Shown here piece by piece: positions 7,393 to 15,701 of a stretch of DNA of 53,527 bases; the stretch's first letter is position 1, and every line of letters starts with the position of its first letter. Source of the DNA: Acidimicrobiales bacterium. Lineage in GTDB: Bacteria; Actinomycetota; Acidimicrobiia; Acidimicrobiales; SHLQ01. The position numbers were made by a program, and so were the translations under genes. Under the pieces are notes generated by a model. It was not told the DNA's origin and ran no database searches. It worked only from the letters and a program-made list of their open reading frames with translations. Location: contig JAHDCX010000021.1 of NCBI GenBank assembly GCA_020629635.1, positions 1 to 53,527 of the forward strand, written 5' to 3'.

Positions 7393-9873
7393 TCAGGCTC
7401 GCATCGCGTCGACGAAGTCGACGCGCGTAAAGACATCGAGACTTCCGCCAGGCGTCGCATTGAGGATGCTCCGGCCGGTCGCCTCGTACACCGATCTCAC
7501 CAGCTGGTAGTTGTTCCGCACACGATCGAGCTTCGGGTCCTTCCACGTCTTTCCTGCGCCGAAATAGTCAGGATGGAAGTGATTCGGATCATCGTCGTTG
7601 GAGGTGATCAGGTCACCGTCGCGTTCGGCGCTGTCAGGAATCGTGTAACTGAAGTCCATCCCGATCAGGATGACCTCCTCGAAACCCATCCAGTACGCGA
7701 GCTGAAGGTTGATGATGGTGACCGACTGACCGCAGTAGAGGCGCTGAGATGCGTCGAACGAGAATCGCGGCACGCAGAAGTGCGGGCTGATCTTCGAGTA
7801 GAACCCACGATTCATCGTGAAGAACGTGACGTTGTCGGTCGGGGCTTCCCACATCTCGCGGTAGATCGTCGGGAAGAACTTGTGGCCCGCATCAAAAGTC
7901 CGAATCGCCTCGAGGTTCTCACGCATGACCGAGGTGTCCTCGACCACGTAGTAGCTCGGTGGCTCGGGCAAGTCGGCATAGAAGATCCCGTTCACCGCGA
8001 TCGTCGTCTGTCCGGCGAGCAGCGAGAGGTCGAGCGAGTTGAGCGATGGTCCGTTGCCGATCACGACACAACGCTCACCCCGGTGACGATCTCGAAAGGA
8101 CGCCATGTCGGCGATGTCCGCCGGCAGGTGTGGATACTCCTCGATCGTCGCGAGTGCCGCTCTCCCCGGATCCGGCGGCGTCCAGCGCACGGAGCGCTCA
8201 CCGCTCGTCCGACCCTCGACGAGCGCAACCAATTCCTCTGCAGTGACCGGTCGCGGTTGCGGGCCCGGCGCCGGTTCGAGGCGAGCGACCTCTGACGGCA
8301 ACGTGACGACCTCGGTCCCCGCTGCGGAAAAGCGGTCGATGATCGTCGAGGTGGCGGAGCCGTGCGGCCACGCCACCACCACGACCTCTGGAGTGCGCTC
8401 GCTCAAGAGAAGCTCGTTGATCGGGATCGTCGAGCGATCACCCACATCGACCTGTGCGAAGCCCGGATCGGCGATGGGCTCGAGTGAGATCAAACCCGCC
8501 GAAACCTCGGCGGACTGCACGCGTGCGAGCACCTGGCTCATTCGGGTGATCTGCTCCGGTGTTTCCGGGACAAACAGCACAGTGGGACATGGCGCCGGTT
8601 CTGATGACTCCGCTGACGAAATCGCTTCTGCGGAGCGCTGATCGAGTGTTCGGACGATCGACTTTCGGATCCTGTCGGCTTCGGGTCGGCGACCCTCGAA
8701 CTCCTCGGGAGACGCGGCCATCCCGCGTCGTATTCCGGCGTTGAGCAAGTGCGTCACTCGCATGTGCCGTTTGACGGCCGGCCAGACGACCGGGTCGAGC
8801 CGATCGATCGCCACATCCAGGGTCGAACCGTCATCAGACGACTGCGCCGCAATGCCTGCGAAGGTCAGCACACGCCGGGCGAGCGCCATCTTCGTGTCGT
8901 ATCGACCGAGCGGTTCGTGGTACCGCGCCGGCGTACCGGCGACCATCCGTTGCGGGTCGAGCGGCTCCTGCACGCTGCCGAGCAGTCGTGCGGCCTCGGC
9001 GAGATGGTCTCCGGGCATGGTCCGGATCATGCTGGATCGCTTCTGCCGATAGGCCCCGAGAATCTCGTCGATTCCGCGGAACCAGTATCCGTGTCGAAGC
9101 AGTCGGAGCCAGAAGTCCCAGTCTTCGGCACCGCCGCGCATGGTCTCGTCGAATCCCCCCATTCGGCGAGTGGGTGCTGTCCGCAGAAGCGGTGCGTGGC
9201 AGTTGAACGGGCAGGCGCCGCGTGCCGAGATGTGGTCCACGAAGGCCGGCGCACCGCCTGACGGCCCATCGAGCGGATCGTCGATCGAGGCGTCTTCGCT
9301 GCACTCGGCGATTCGGGAGAACACACCGATGAGCGACTCGTCACCTGCTTCGTCGGCAAATGCGTTGATCCGGACCGCGAGGTTGTCCGTGCGGAAGAAG
9401 TCGTCGGAATCCAGGAAGCAGATGAGCGCGCCGCGGGCGAGCCGCATGCCGGTGTTGCGCGAGGCACTCAATCCGCCGTTGACCACGTGTCGGATGAGCA
9501 TGAAACGATCGTCATCCGCGATCGCAGCCGTGATAACAGACACCGATTCGTCGGTGGAGGCGTCGTCGACGATCAGGCACTCGAAGTCGCGGACGGATTG
9601 GCGACGTACCGACTCGATCGTGGCAGCGACGAAGCGAGCATCGTTGTAGTTCGGGATGACCACGGACACGAGCGGCGCGTCACTCGGGTGCCCGTCGAAG
9701 ACCGCGCGTGTCCGGACGATGACGTCGTCGACGTCGACCGGTGCCTCGGGGACTGTTGTCTCCTCCACGAGCGAGACGCTTCGGCGCTGGTCGATCTCGG
9801 CTCTGAGCCGTCGGGCGAGACGACCGGTTTGTCGCCGCGCTCGACGTGCGAACGCGATCGAGTGATCACGCAT
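7393..9873 (-). CDS. Two-domain enzyme: GT2 glycosyltransferase plus Maf/DUF115-like (GT42-like) domain
   Basis: 826 residues. Residues 66-310 are a GT-A family 2 glycosyltransferase: VSVVIPNYNDARF, CLIVDDASTDES, the metal-binding FLDSDD, and GGAEDWDFWLRL with the probable catalytic ED. A middle section (about 330-580) is not recognised. Residues 590-826 contain [36 protein letters not shown] and LIGMDFSY. This order resembles the MAF_flag10/DUF115 domain of flagellin nonulosonic-acid transferases and, more loosely, GT42 sialyltransferases. If correct, the protein adds two sugars, one perhaps from the CMP-sugar made by the product of the gene at 3123. It overlaps the upstream membrane gene by 8 bp. 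A longer paralogue lies at 22022-24802. Confidence 0.75.
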   Translation of the reverse strand: MRDHSIAFARRARRQTGRLARRLRAEIDQRRSVSLVEETTVPEAPVDVDDVIVRTRAVFDGHPSDAPLVSVVIPNYNDARFVAATIESVRRQSVRDFECLIVDDASTDESVSVITAAIADDDRFMLIRHVVNGGLSASRNTGMRLARGALICFLDSDDFFRTDNLAVRINAFADEAGDESLIGVFSRIAECSEDASIDDPLDGPSGGAPAFVDHISARGACPFNCHAPLLRTAPTRRMGGFDETMRGGAEDWDFWLRLLRHGYWFRGIDEILGAYRQKRSSMIRTMPGDHLAEAARLLGSVQEPLDPQRMVAGTPARYHEPLGRYDTKMALARRVLTFAGIAAQSSDDGSTLDVAIDRLDPVVWPAVKRHMRVTHLLNAGIRRGMAASPEEFEGRRPEADRIRKSIVRTLDQRSAEAISSAESSEPAPCPTVLFVPETPEQITRMSQVLARVQSAEVSAGLISLEPIADPGFAQVDVGDRSTIPINELLLSERTPEVVVVAWPHGSATSTIIDRFSAAGTEVVTLPSEVARLEPAPGPQPRPVTAEELVALVEGRTSGERSVRWTPPDPGRAALATIEEYPHLPADIADMASFRDRHRGERCVVIGNGPSLNSLDLSLLAGQTTIAVNGIFYADLPEPPSYYVVEDTSVMRENLEAIRTFDAGHKFFPTIYREMWEAPTDNVTFFTMNRGFYSKISPHFCVPRFSFDASQRLYCGQSVTIINLQLAYWMGFEEVILIGMDFSYTIPDSAERDGDLITSNDDDPNHFHPDYFGAGKTWKDPKLDRVRNNYQLVRSVYEATGRSILNATPGGSLDVFTRVDFVDAMRA

Positions 9874-11638
9874 TCGGCGGTTCGCCTCCGTAGAGGACCT
9901 CGACGATCACAGACATGTCGGTCTTTCCTCGCGGCACGAGTCGAACGTATTCCTCGAAGTACTCGACTCCGCGGATTTCGCCCAATCGCATCCACACGAC
10001 CTCGAGGGTGTCTTCATCGATCGGCTCGAGCAAGTACGGCGTGATGTGCGATACCCAGAGATCCGCATCGTCTGGTTGGATACGCGAGACGACACGAGCC
10101 CAATCGGCTCGGAGTTCGTCGCTGGCGAGCACGATGAACTTTGGCTGGTGCTCGGAGATGAAGTAGTGCGTCCGGACCGTCCGGTCGAGCCCGTCGTTGG
10201 GCCAACCCACCACCTCTTCGCCCGCGTCCACGATCAGCTGGCGGTGGTCGTTTCCGACGGCGAGACAACGTGAGTACGTACACGCGGCCGCGTCACGATC
10301 GGACACGTAGGCGACGAGCGCGTTCTCCCACCAACGCATGAGGTCGAAGAAGACCGCGTCGGTCGAGTCGGACCTGGCGAGCACGATGTCGGCAGAGTTC
10401 TGGATGCCCGCGGGAACCCGCGCTTCGAGCGCGTCGACCTGGACCGTGGCAAAGCTGTAGATGCCAAACGCGCAGGCGATCGCCACTGAACCGTGGGCGA
10501 TCTTGTTGGCGAAGTCGTCACTCGTCCGTTGAGCCAACGCCGGACCGAATCGCCGCCAGAGTCCGACGCCTGCGATCGCAAACGTCGCCATGAGGAACGG
10601 CGCCACGGCGATGACGATCCGATAACTCGCATGGGGGGCGGCCCCGGTCAACTGAGCGAACACGTTGACCGCCAGATACGAAAACGATGCTGACGCGACG
10701 ACCAGGTGACCGTTCCAGACACCTCCGGCGTGCCTTCCGAAGAGCGAGAACGTGATCGCCCCGATCACCCCCAACACGAAGATGACGGTCCCTGGCTCGT
10801 CGATGAGCTGGCGGATGAAGTCGGTGTGGATCAGCCGCGACAACGACACGCGACCGTTGAAGTACGCGTCACCGACGTTCAAAGCCGTGAGTCCTTCGGC
10901 GAAGAACATCGACCAGATCAGCTTCGCGATGTCATACGCACCGGCGAACACGCCGAACCATGCGGCACGTCGGAATCCGATGATCGCCCAAAGGGCGAGG
11001 CAGATCCCTGGAAGCAGAAACGCGGTTTCGGGGCGGGTCATCGACGCTGCCGTGAAGGCGAGACCGCCGAGCGCCAGTCGGGCAGTGGAGTCCGTGATCG
11101 ATCGTTCGTCACGGCTCGTCAACATCACCAGACCCAGTGCGACCAGCGGCGCCGCCGTCGCCTCACCCATGGCGGAGAGCTTGATGTCATTGAAGGTGTA
11201 ACTCGCCAGGAGAAAGGCGATCGTCACGAAACCGGCGACCGAACCGGCGACTCTGCGGGCGAACAGGCCGAACAGGACGTGGGCGAGGCTCACCGAAACG
11301 AGACTGAGCAGGAACATTGCGGTCACGGGATGGAGGCCGGACAGCCCGATGAGCGACAACGCTCGCGCCGAGACGCCCCTCACCAAGAAGTCGCCAGGCG
11401 GGTGCACGCCGAACACTCCGGACCACGCATGGCCCAGAACACCCGAGTCGGAGAATCGGTTCTGGTACCCGAAGGCCGTCTGGTAGGCATCGAAGATACG
11501 GACACCTTCGTCGCCCTGATAGCTGGCGCCGATCGTGCCGTACCGGAGCGCCCAGAAGAGCCGCAGGGCGCTGAGAGCGACGACAGCGACCGCGATGAGC
11601 ACGAATCGACGTTCGCCGGGGAGCCGCTCGAGCCGCAC
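9866..11638 (-). CDS. Polytopic membrane glycosyltransferase-like protein (GT-C / GT39 type)
   Basis: 590 residues, about ten to twelve membrane helices in the first 400, then a soluble C-terminal domain of about 190. The first external loop contains SYQGDEGVRIFDAY, with the acidic pair expected at the active site of lipid-phosphate-sugar-dependent GT-C enzymes (ArnT/PMT). SMTRPETAFLLP follows in a later loop. Such proteins use polyprenyl-phosphate sugars outside the membrane. The start is GTG 11638. The gene follows the GT-B-like gene by 9 bp and overlaps the large GT2 gene by 8 bp, so it belongs to the same leftward operon. Exact family is uncertain because the acceptor domain is not recognised. 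Confidence 0.65.
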   Translation of the reverse strand: MRLERLPGERRFVLIAVAVVALSALRLFWALRYGTIGASYQGDEGVRIFDAYQTAFGYQNRFSDSGVLGHAWSGVFGVHPPGDFLVRGVSARALSLIGLSGLHPVTAMFLLSLVSVSLAHVLFGLFARRVAGSVAGFVTIAFLLASYTFNDIKLSAMGEATAAPLVALGLVMLTSRDERSITDSTARLALGGLAFTAASMTRPETAFLLPGICLALWAIIGFRRAAWFGVFAGAYDIAKLIWSMFFAEGLTALNVGDAYFNGRVSLSRLIHTDFIRQLIDEPGTVIFVLGVIGAITFSLFGRHAGGVWNGHLVVASASFSYLAVNVFAQLTGAAPHASYRIVIAVAPFLMATFAIAGVGLWRRFGPALAQRTSDDFANKIAHGSVAIACAFGIYSFATVQVDALEARVPAGIQNSADIVLARSDSTDAVFFDLMRWWENALVAYVSDRDAAACTYSRCLAVGNDHRQLIVDAGEEVVGWPNDGLDRTVRTHYFISEHQPKFIVLASDELRADWARVVSRIQPDDADLWVSHITPYLLEPIDEDTLEVVWMRLGEIRGVEYFEEYVRLVPRGKTDMSVIVEVLYGGEPPNA

Positions 11639-11647
11639 GACCGAACT

Positions 11648-12655
11648 CTACCCAGCCCTTGACAGTTCGTGGATCACGTTCGCCGCTCGACGGGCGCTGC
11701 TCATCGTTTCCCGATCCACCTGTGCGCCGAAGAAGCGCTCCACCGCGTGGTCGCTCGGTCGCCAGCCCGCAAGGATGTCCTTCAGCGTCGACGTCAGGGT
11801 CGACGCGTCTCCGGCTGACGCGAAGGCTCCGTCCGGATCGGCGAAGGTGACAACGCGCTCTCGGTGCGGGTTGAAGTACACAACAGGCCGACGGCGAGCC
11901 ATGGCCTCGTAGATCACGGTGCTGAATCGGGTCACGAGGACGACCGGACCGTCGAGGAGTTCGGACAGAGGCGGACTGGCGAGACGCGTTCGAAGATCCT
12001 CGGGGAGCAGCGTGTCGGCCGGGTGCCTCGAAATCTGCACCGCAATGCCTGCCGCCTCAGCGCTCGAGATTGCGGCGCGAAGAAAGTCGTCTCGATGCTC
12101 GGTCAACACCCCGTAGGTGAAGTTCGAGTTGATGATGGCGAGCGTGGGTGTCACCGGCTTGATCGAGCTCCGGGCCTGCCACAACTCCTCGAGGTGGGCG
12201 TTTCCGACGATGTGGACCGACGGCCGGTCGAGGGCGCGCACGTCGTTCTGTCCTTGCGCGAGCACATGGTCGGCGGTGCGGTACGGGCGGCGAACGAAGG
12301 GCGTGTCGACGTCGTCGAAGTCCTGGACACCTTCGACCTTGGCGAAGGTCGGAACGCCGTTTGCCGCGCACCACTCGTAGATCGCTCGGCTCGGACCCCA
12401 GTCGTTCAGCGCCACGAAACCCTCGGCCCCGCGCATGATCGTGGGGATCGTCTCGGGCTTCCAGACGTGGTGCGATCGACCACCGAGACCGGGCACGATC
12501 TGGCCTCGATCGGCTTCGGGGACGATCATCTCGACCGTGCGTCCCATGCGCTCGAGCTCGTCCGCGATCGCCGACAACTCGAGGGCGTGATACCGAGCGA
12601 GGGGACACATGACGACGCATGGCCGCCGCCTCGAAAAGCTCGGCCGTCGGATCAC
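11648..12655 (-). CDS. GT-B-like transferase (CDP-glycerol/Kdo-transferase-like)
   Basis: 335 residues. The N-terminal half contains ADELERMGRTVEMIVPEAD and FVALNDWGPSRAIYEWC. The C-terminal half contains PVVLVTRFSTVIYEAMARRR followed by PVVYFNPH, the nucleotide-binding style of CDP-glycerol glycerophosphotransferases and capsule GT-B enzymes. The GTG at 12655 is chosen because it overlaps the stop of the SDR gene (GTGA). ATG 12610 is an alternative 15 codons later. It probably transfers a glycosyl or phosphoglycosyl unit from a nucleotide donor in the cytoplasm. The donor cannot be told from sequence. Confidence 0.6.
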   Translation of the reverse strand: MIRRPSFSRRRPCVVMCPLARYHALELSAIADELERMGRTVEMIVPEADRGQIVPGLGGRSHHVWKPETIPTIMRGAEGFVALNDWGPSRAIYEWCAANGVPTFAKVEGVQDFDDVDTPFVRRPYRTADHVLAQGQNDVRALDRPSVHIVGNAHLEELWQARSSIKPVTPTLAIINSNFTYGVLTEHRDDFLRAAISSAEAAGIAVQISRHPADTLLPEDLRTRLASPPLSELLDGPVVLVTRFSTVIYEAMARRRPVVYFNPHRERVVTFADPDGAFASAGDASTLTSTLKDILAGWRPSDHAVERFFGAQVDRETMSSARRAANVIHELSRAG

Positions 12656-13401
12656 TCGGTCGAAAGCCGAATCGTGGCGCCCCCGTCGAGGACGACCGTC
12701 TGTCCGGTCGTGTAGGCCGACTGATCGTTGTCGGCGAGATGCAGAATCGTCGGCGCGATCTGGTCGGCCGAGGCGACGAATCCGAGAGGAGTCCGCTCGG
12801 CAAGAATCCGCAGGTTGCCCTCCGGACCGTCGGGGTGCGGCCGACGGTCGAGACCGTCGCGCAACATCTTCGTGTCGATGGCTCCGGGGAGCACGGCGTT
12901 GCATCGGACACCGTCGTTGGCGAGTTCGAGCGCCGCGGACCGCGTGAGGGCGACGAGCGCACCCTTCGAAATCGCGTACACGGCAACGTTCATCGACGTC
13001 GCCACGGCGTGCACGGAGCTGACGTTGACGACCGCGCCGCGACAGGCGGCGAGGAGCGGGTGGGCGTCACGAATGCACTGGAACGCGGCACGCACATTCG
13101 TGTTGATGATCAGTTCCCAGTCGGCGTCGGTGGTCTCCACGATGGGTTTGTTGATCTGGATGGCCGCGTTGTTGACCAGCGCGTTGAGCTCGGTCCGTTC
13201 GGATCGAAGCCGAGCGAAGAGGTCGGCGATCTGCTCGGACTGTCCAATGTCGACGAGCTCGAACCGATCGACGGCGAGGTCTGCGTCGGGTTCGCGTCGA
13301 TCGAGGCCGATCACGCGCCAACCGGCGTTGTGGAACGTCTCGGCTGCGGCGGCGCCGATGCCTCCGCCGACACCGGTGATCAGGACGGATCGTTGGGCCA
13401 T
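12652..13401 (-). CDS. Short-chain dehydrogenase/reductase
   Basis: 249 residues, standard SDR length. The cofactor motif is VLITGVGGGIGAAAAE, the structural motif is LVNNAAI, and the catalytic residues are Ser in VVNVSSVHA and Tyr/Lys in YAISKGAL. A glycine-rich GQTVVLDGGATI closes the protein as in classical SDRs. A GGAGG lies about 5 bases before the ATG, supporting the start even though it lies 22 bp inside the upstream gene. Within this operon it may set a keto or hydroxyl group on a nucleotide sugar, but the substrate is not visible. Confidence 0.88.
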   Translation of the reverse strand: MAQRSVLITGVGGGIGAAAAETFHNAGWRVIGLDRREPDADLAVDRFELVDIGQSEQIADLFARLRSERTELNALVNNAAIQINKPIVETTDADWELIINTNVRAAFQCIRDAHPLLAACRGAVVNVSSVHAVATSMNVAVYAISKGALVALTRSAALELANDGVRCNAVLPGAIDTKMLRDGLDRRPHPDGPEGNLRILAERTPLGFVASADQIAPTILHLADNDQSAYTTGQTVVLDGGATIRLSTE

Positions 13402-14000
13402 GCGTACCTCCGCACCGGGCTCGAGTCGTCCGTACCGTATCGTTCGCCGTCGTCGTTCCAGGCGATGTCGAGCGGGCCATCGGTCACCTCGATCGATCGG
13501 GCTCGCCCGATCCGGGTCAGCGCCGCGAGGGGCTGACCGTACCGATCGACGCAGCGGTCGAACACGGCAGACTCGATCCCGAGAAGCACACCGACGTGCG
13601 CTCCGAGAACGAGCTCTGCAAGCACGGCCGCCACGTCGACCTCGTGACCGTTTTCGTCGGCGAAGTCCTCATCTTGGAGCACGACAAGGCGACCGAGGTG
13701 GCGATCGAGCCGTGCGATGGCGTCGGCGTCGAGGGGCCGTCCCGTACAGACGATGGACGCTCCGTCGACGACGAGAGGATCGAGGCGGCGAAGCAGTCGG
13801 ACCTCGGACACCTCCGCATCATGGAAGTTCTGCAGCAGCTCGTCGCGCTCGAGCAGATCGCCGATCGCTGGTGGATGAAGCTCTGCCAACCCGGCGAGCT
13901 CTTGGCGAACCGCCGTCGATGGGTGGAATGGCGCGACGCGATGCGTGTGAACCGGAGGTGCAGCCGCGGGCTCGCTCCGTGAGAACCAGCGGCGGATCAT
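13380..14000 (-). CDS. Unrecognised 206-residue protein of the polysaccharide operon
   Basis: No known family is recognised. The product starts MIRRWFSRSEP at ATG 14000, which overlaps the stop of the GT2 gene (ATGA). The body is acidic with many Asp/Glu/Leu and no membrane segment or signal peptide. A stretch ARLDRHLGRLVVLQDEDFADENGHEVDV precedes a hydrophobic LAELVLGAHVGVLLGI. The end overlaps the SDR start by 22 bp. The tight packing on both sides argues for a real gene with a role in the same pathway. Function unknown. Confidence 0.65.
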   Translation of the reverse strand: MIRRWFSRSEPAAAPPVHTHRVAPFHPSTAVRQELAGLAELHPPAIGDLLERDELLQNFHDAEVSEVRLLRRLDPLVVDGASIVCTGRPLDADAIARLDRHLGRLVVLQDEDFADENGHEVDVAAVLAELVLGAHVGVLLGIESAVFDRCVDRYGQPLAALTRIGRARSIEVTDGPLDIAWNDDGERYGTDDSSPVRRYAWPNDPS

Positions 14001-14722
14001 GGATCCACCTGCCGCCACGGCGTGCGAAGCGACGCCTGTGAGCGGGCGATGAGCGACGAGTTGGCCGCATCTCTGCGGATGGCGTGCACCGTGTCGGGAA
14101 CGATGCGGTGTGCACCGCCACGGTCGAGAATCTCGGTGTTCCACGACCAGTCCTCGAACCCGAAACCGTGCGCAAGGCGATTGCGACGGTACGGCACCGT
14201 CAACACCACCTCACGTTCGACGAAGCACAGTGCGGTCCAGGCGTTGTGCAGCCGGAACCGCGTACGGTCGAAGCCCGGCGACAGAGAATCCGGGTGATGA
14301 ACCGCCCGGCGGGTCTCCCCGAAGTAGAGGCTCAGCTCGGGATGCCAAACGACGGGGTCGATCTCCGTCGGCGCACTCGCCGCCTGATGCGCTGCGGCAA
14401 GCCACGACGCGCCCCACAGGTCGTCGCCGTCGAGGTAGGCCACCCATCGCCCCCTCGCTTCGGCGGCAGCAGCGTTACGGGCCTCCCCGAGATCTCCCAC
14501 GTCCAAGACGAGTGTGTTCGCTCCCGGGATCGACTCGACGAGTTCGACGGTCTCGGCGTCTGGACGGTCGGCGACGAGGAGCAGCTCGACCTCCACACCG
14601 AGTCCGCGGGCCCGCTCGACGGCGATCTCGGCCGATCGAACGGTCGGTTGGGCGTCGCGGCCCTCTCGATGGAGATTGACGACCGCCGTGATCGCGGGGG
14701 TCGAAGGTGGCGCCGTCGTCAC
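13997..14722 (-). CDS. Family 2 glycosyltransferase
   Basis: About 241 residues. ITAVVNLHREG opens the GT-A fold, ARNAAAAEARGRWVAYLDGDD carries the DxD metal site, and GFGFEDWSWNTEIL holds the probable ED catalytic pair. The frame is open up to ATG 14788, but that codon overlaps the ATG of the divergent gene. GTG 14722 is preferred because the fold begins 10 residues later and it leaves room for promoters. It is the first gene of the leftward operon that runs to 7393. Confidence 0.78.
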   Translation of the reverse strand: MTTAPPSTPAITAVVNLHREGRDAQPTVRSAEIAVERARGLGVEVELLLVADRPDAETVELVESIPGANTLVLDVGDLGEARNAAAAEARGRWVAYLDGDDLWGASWLAAAHQAASAPTEIDPVVWHPELSLYFGETRRAVHHPDSLSPGFDRTRFRLHNAWTALCFVEREVVLTVPYRRNRLAHGFGFEDWSWNTEILDRGGAHRIVPDTVHAIRRDAANSSLIARSQASLRTPWRQVDP

Positions 14723-14786
14723 GGCCGCAACGCTACTTGGCTCTAGACTCCCAACTTCGACGACGGCGAACCGCACGGGACATCGC

Positions 14787-15701
14787 ATGGGATCAGTGGG
14801 ACGCGCACTCCTCCATCAGACGACGACCGCAACCGGTCTCGCAAACGTCGGTTGGTGGCTCCTGATCGGGATCGCCCTGCTCGTCACCGGTAGCGCTGCA
14901 TGGGTCATCTTCGTTGGCGTCGCCGGATTCGCCCTGGTGTGGTTGCCGCTGAAGTTGCATCGCCTTGGCCACTTGCTCTCGGCAGCGCCGGAGCCGATCG
15001 CACCGATCTCGCACGATCCGGCGATGGGGGCGATCGACGCGATGCGCGACGAGATGGTCGGCGTCGTGAGGAGCGTCGAGCGATCCCTGCGAGCCGATGT
15101 CGATTCGATCCGGGTGGCGCGAGAACCGCTCCCCCCAACCCCAGACACCGAGCTCGGACTCCTCGGCCAGACCGTTGCCGCAGCGTTGGACCCTCGCCAG
15201 ACACAGTTGCTGGTCGACATCGGAAACGTTGGTGCCGACATCACGTTGGACCTCGCCAACTCCCTGGAGCGCATCGACGCGACCGGTTCGGTCGTGTCCC
15301 TCGTGACCGACGCCGACAACCATGCGCTCAGCGCCGCGCGGATTTCCGCTCATCCGGCAGCGCATCGCATCGACGTTCGCCTCGTCGACGGCCCACCGTC
15401 GCCGGTCATCGACGCCACGATCGACGCGGCCAATGCGCCACTGTCGGTCGCCGTCATCGACGTCGGCGCCGACCCCGATGGCATCGAGGACCTGACCCGA
15501 ACCCTTGCCCGACGCCTGCGTGCCGGCGGACTGTTGGTGTTCGTCAACCTTCCGGCGCCAGCCGAAGACGAAGATCTCGACGAGGTCAACGAGCTCCGGG
15601 ACCGACTCGTCGGACGACTCGGCGGATCGTCACTCGATCTTCGTCATCTTCGAGGTCCCGCCGACGGTGCCGTCGTCTGGCAGGCACCGCACGATCCGTG
15701 A
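14787..15701 (+). CDS. Membrane-anchored methyltransferase-like protein
   Basis: 304 residues. Two hydrophobic helices near residues 20-55 (VGWWLLIGIALLVTGSAAWV, then IFVGVAGFALVWLPL) are followed by a linker, then an alpha/beta domain from about residue 130. The domain shows LLVDIGNVGADITLDLANSL where a SAM loop would be, SVAVIDVGADPDG and LRAGGLLVFVNLP, resembling a class I methyltransferase but with a weak glycine motif. It may be catalytically reduced or act as a scaffold. The layout (membrane anchor plus methyltransferase fold) repeats that of the protein at 4800. The next gene starts on its stop (GTGA). Confidence 0.55.
   Translation: MGSVGRALLHQTTTATGLANVGWWLLIGIALLVTGSAAWVIFVGVAGFALVWLPLKLHRLGHLLSAAPEPIAPISHDPAMGAIDAMRDEMVGVVRSVERSLRADVDSIRVAREPLPPTPDTELGLLGQTVAAALDPRQTQLLVDIGNVGADITLDLANSLERIDATGSVVSLVTDADNHALSAARISAHPAAHRIDVRLVDGPPSPVIDATIDAANAPLSVAVIDVGADPDGIEDLTRTLARRLRAGGLLVFVNLPAPAEDEDLDEVNELRDRLVGRLGGSSLDLRHLRGPADGAVVWQAPHDP

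Noticed and set aside
10706-11662. 318-codon plus-strand frame opposite the GT-C membrane protein
   Set aside because: Highly charged antisense product with no family marks. The minus strand encodes clear membrane helices.
14786-14789. Divergent genes starting on the same four bases (CATG)
   Set aside because: The minus-strand GT2 fits a later GTG at 14722 better, leaving about 64 bp for promoters. The overlapping ATG is likely chance.
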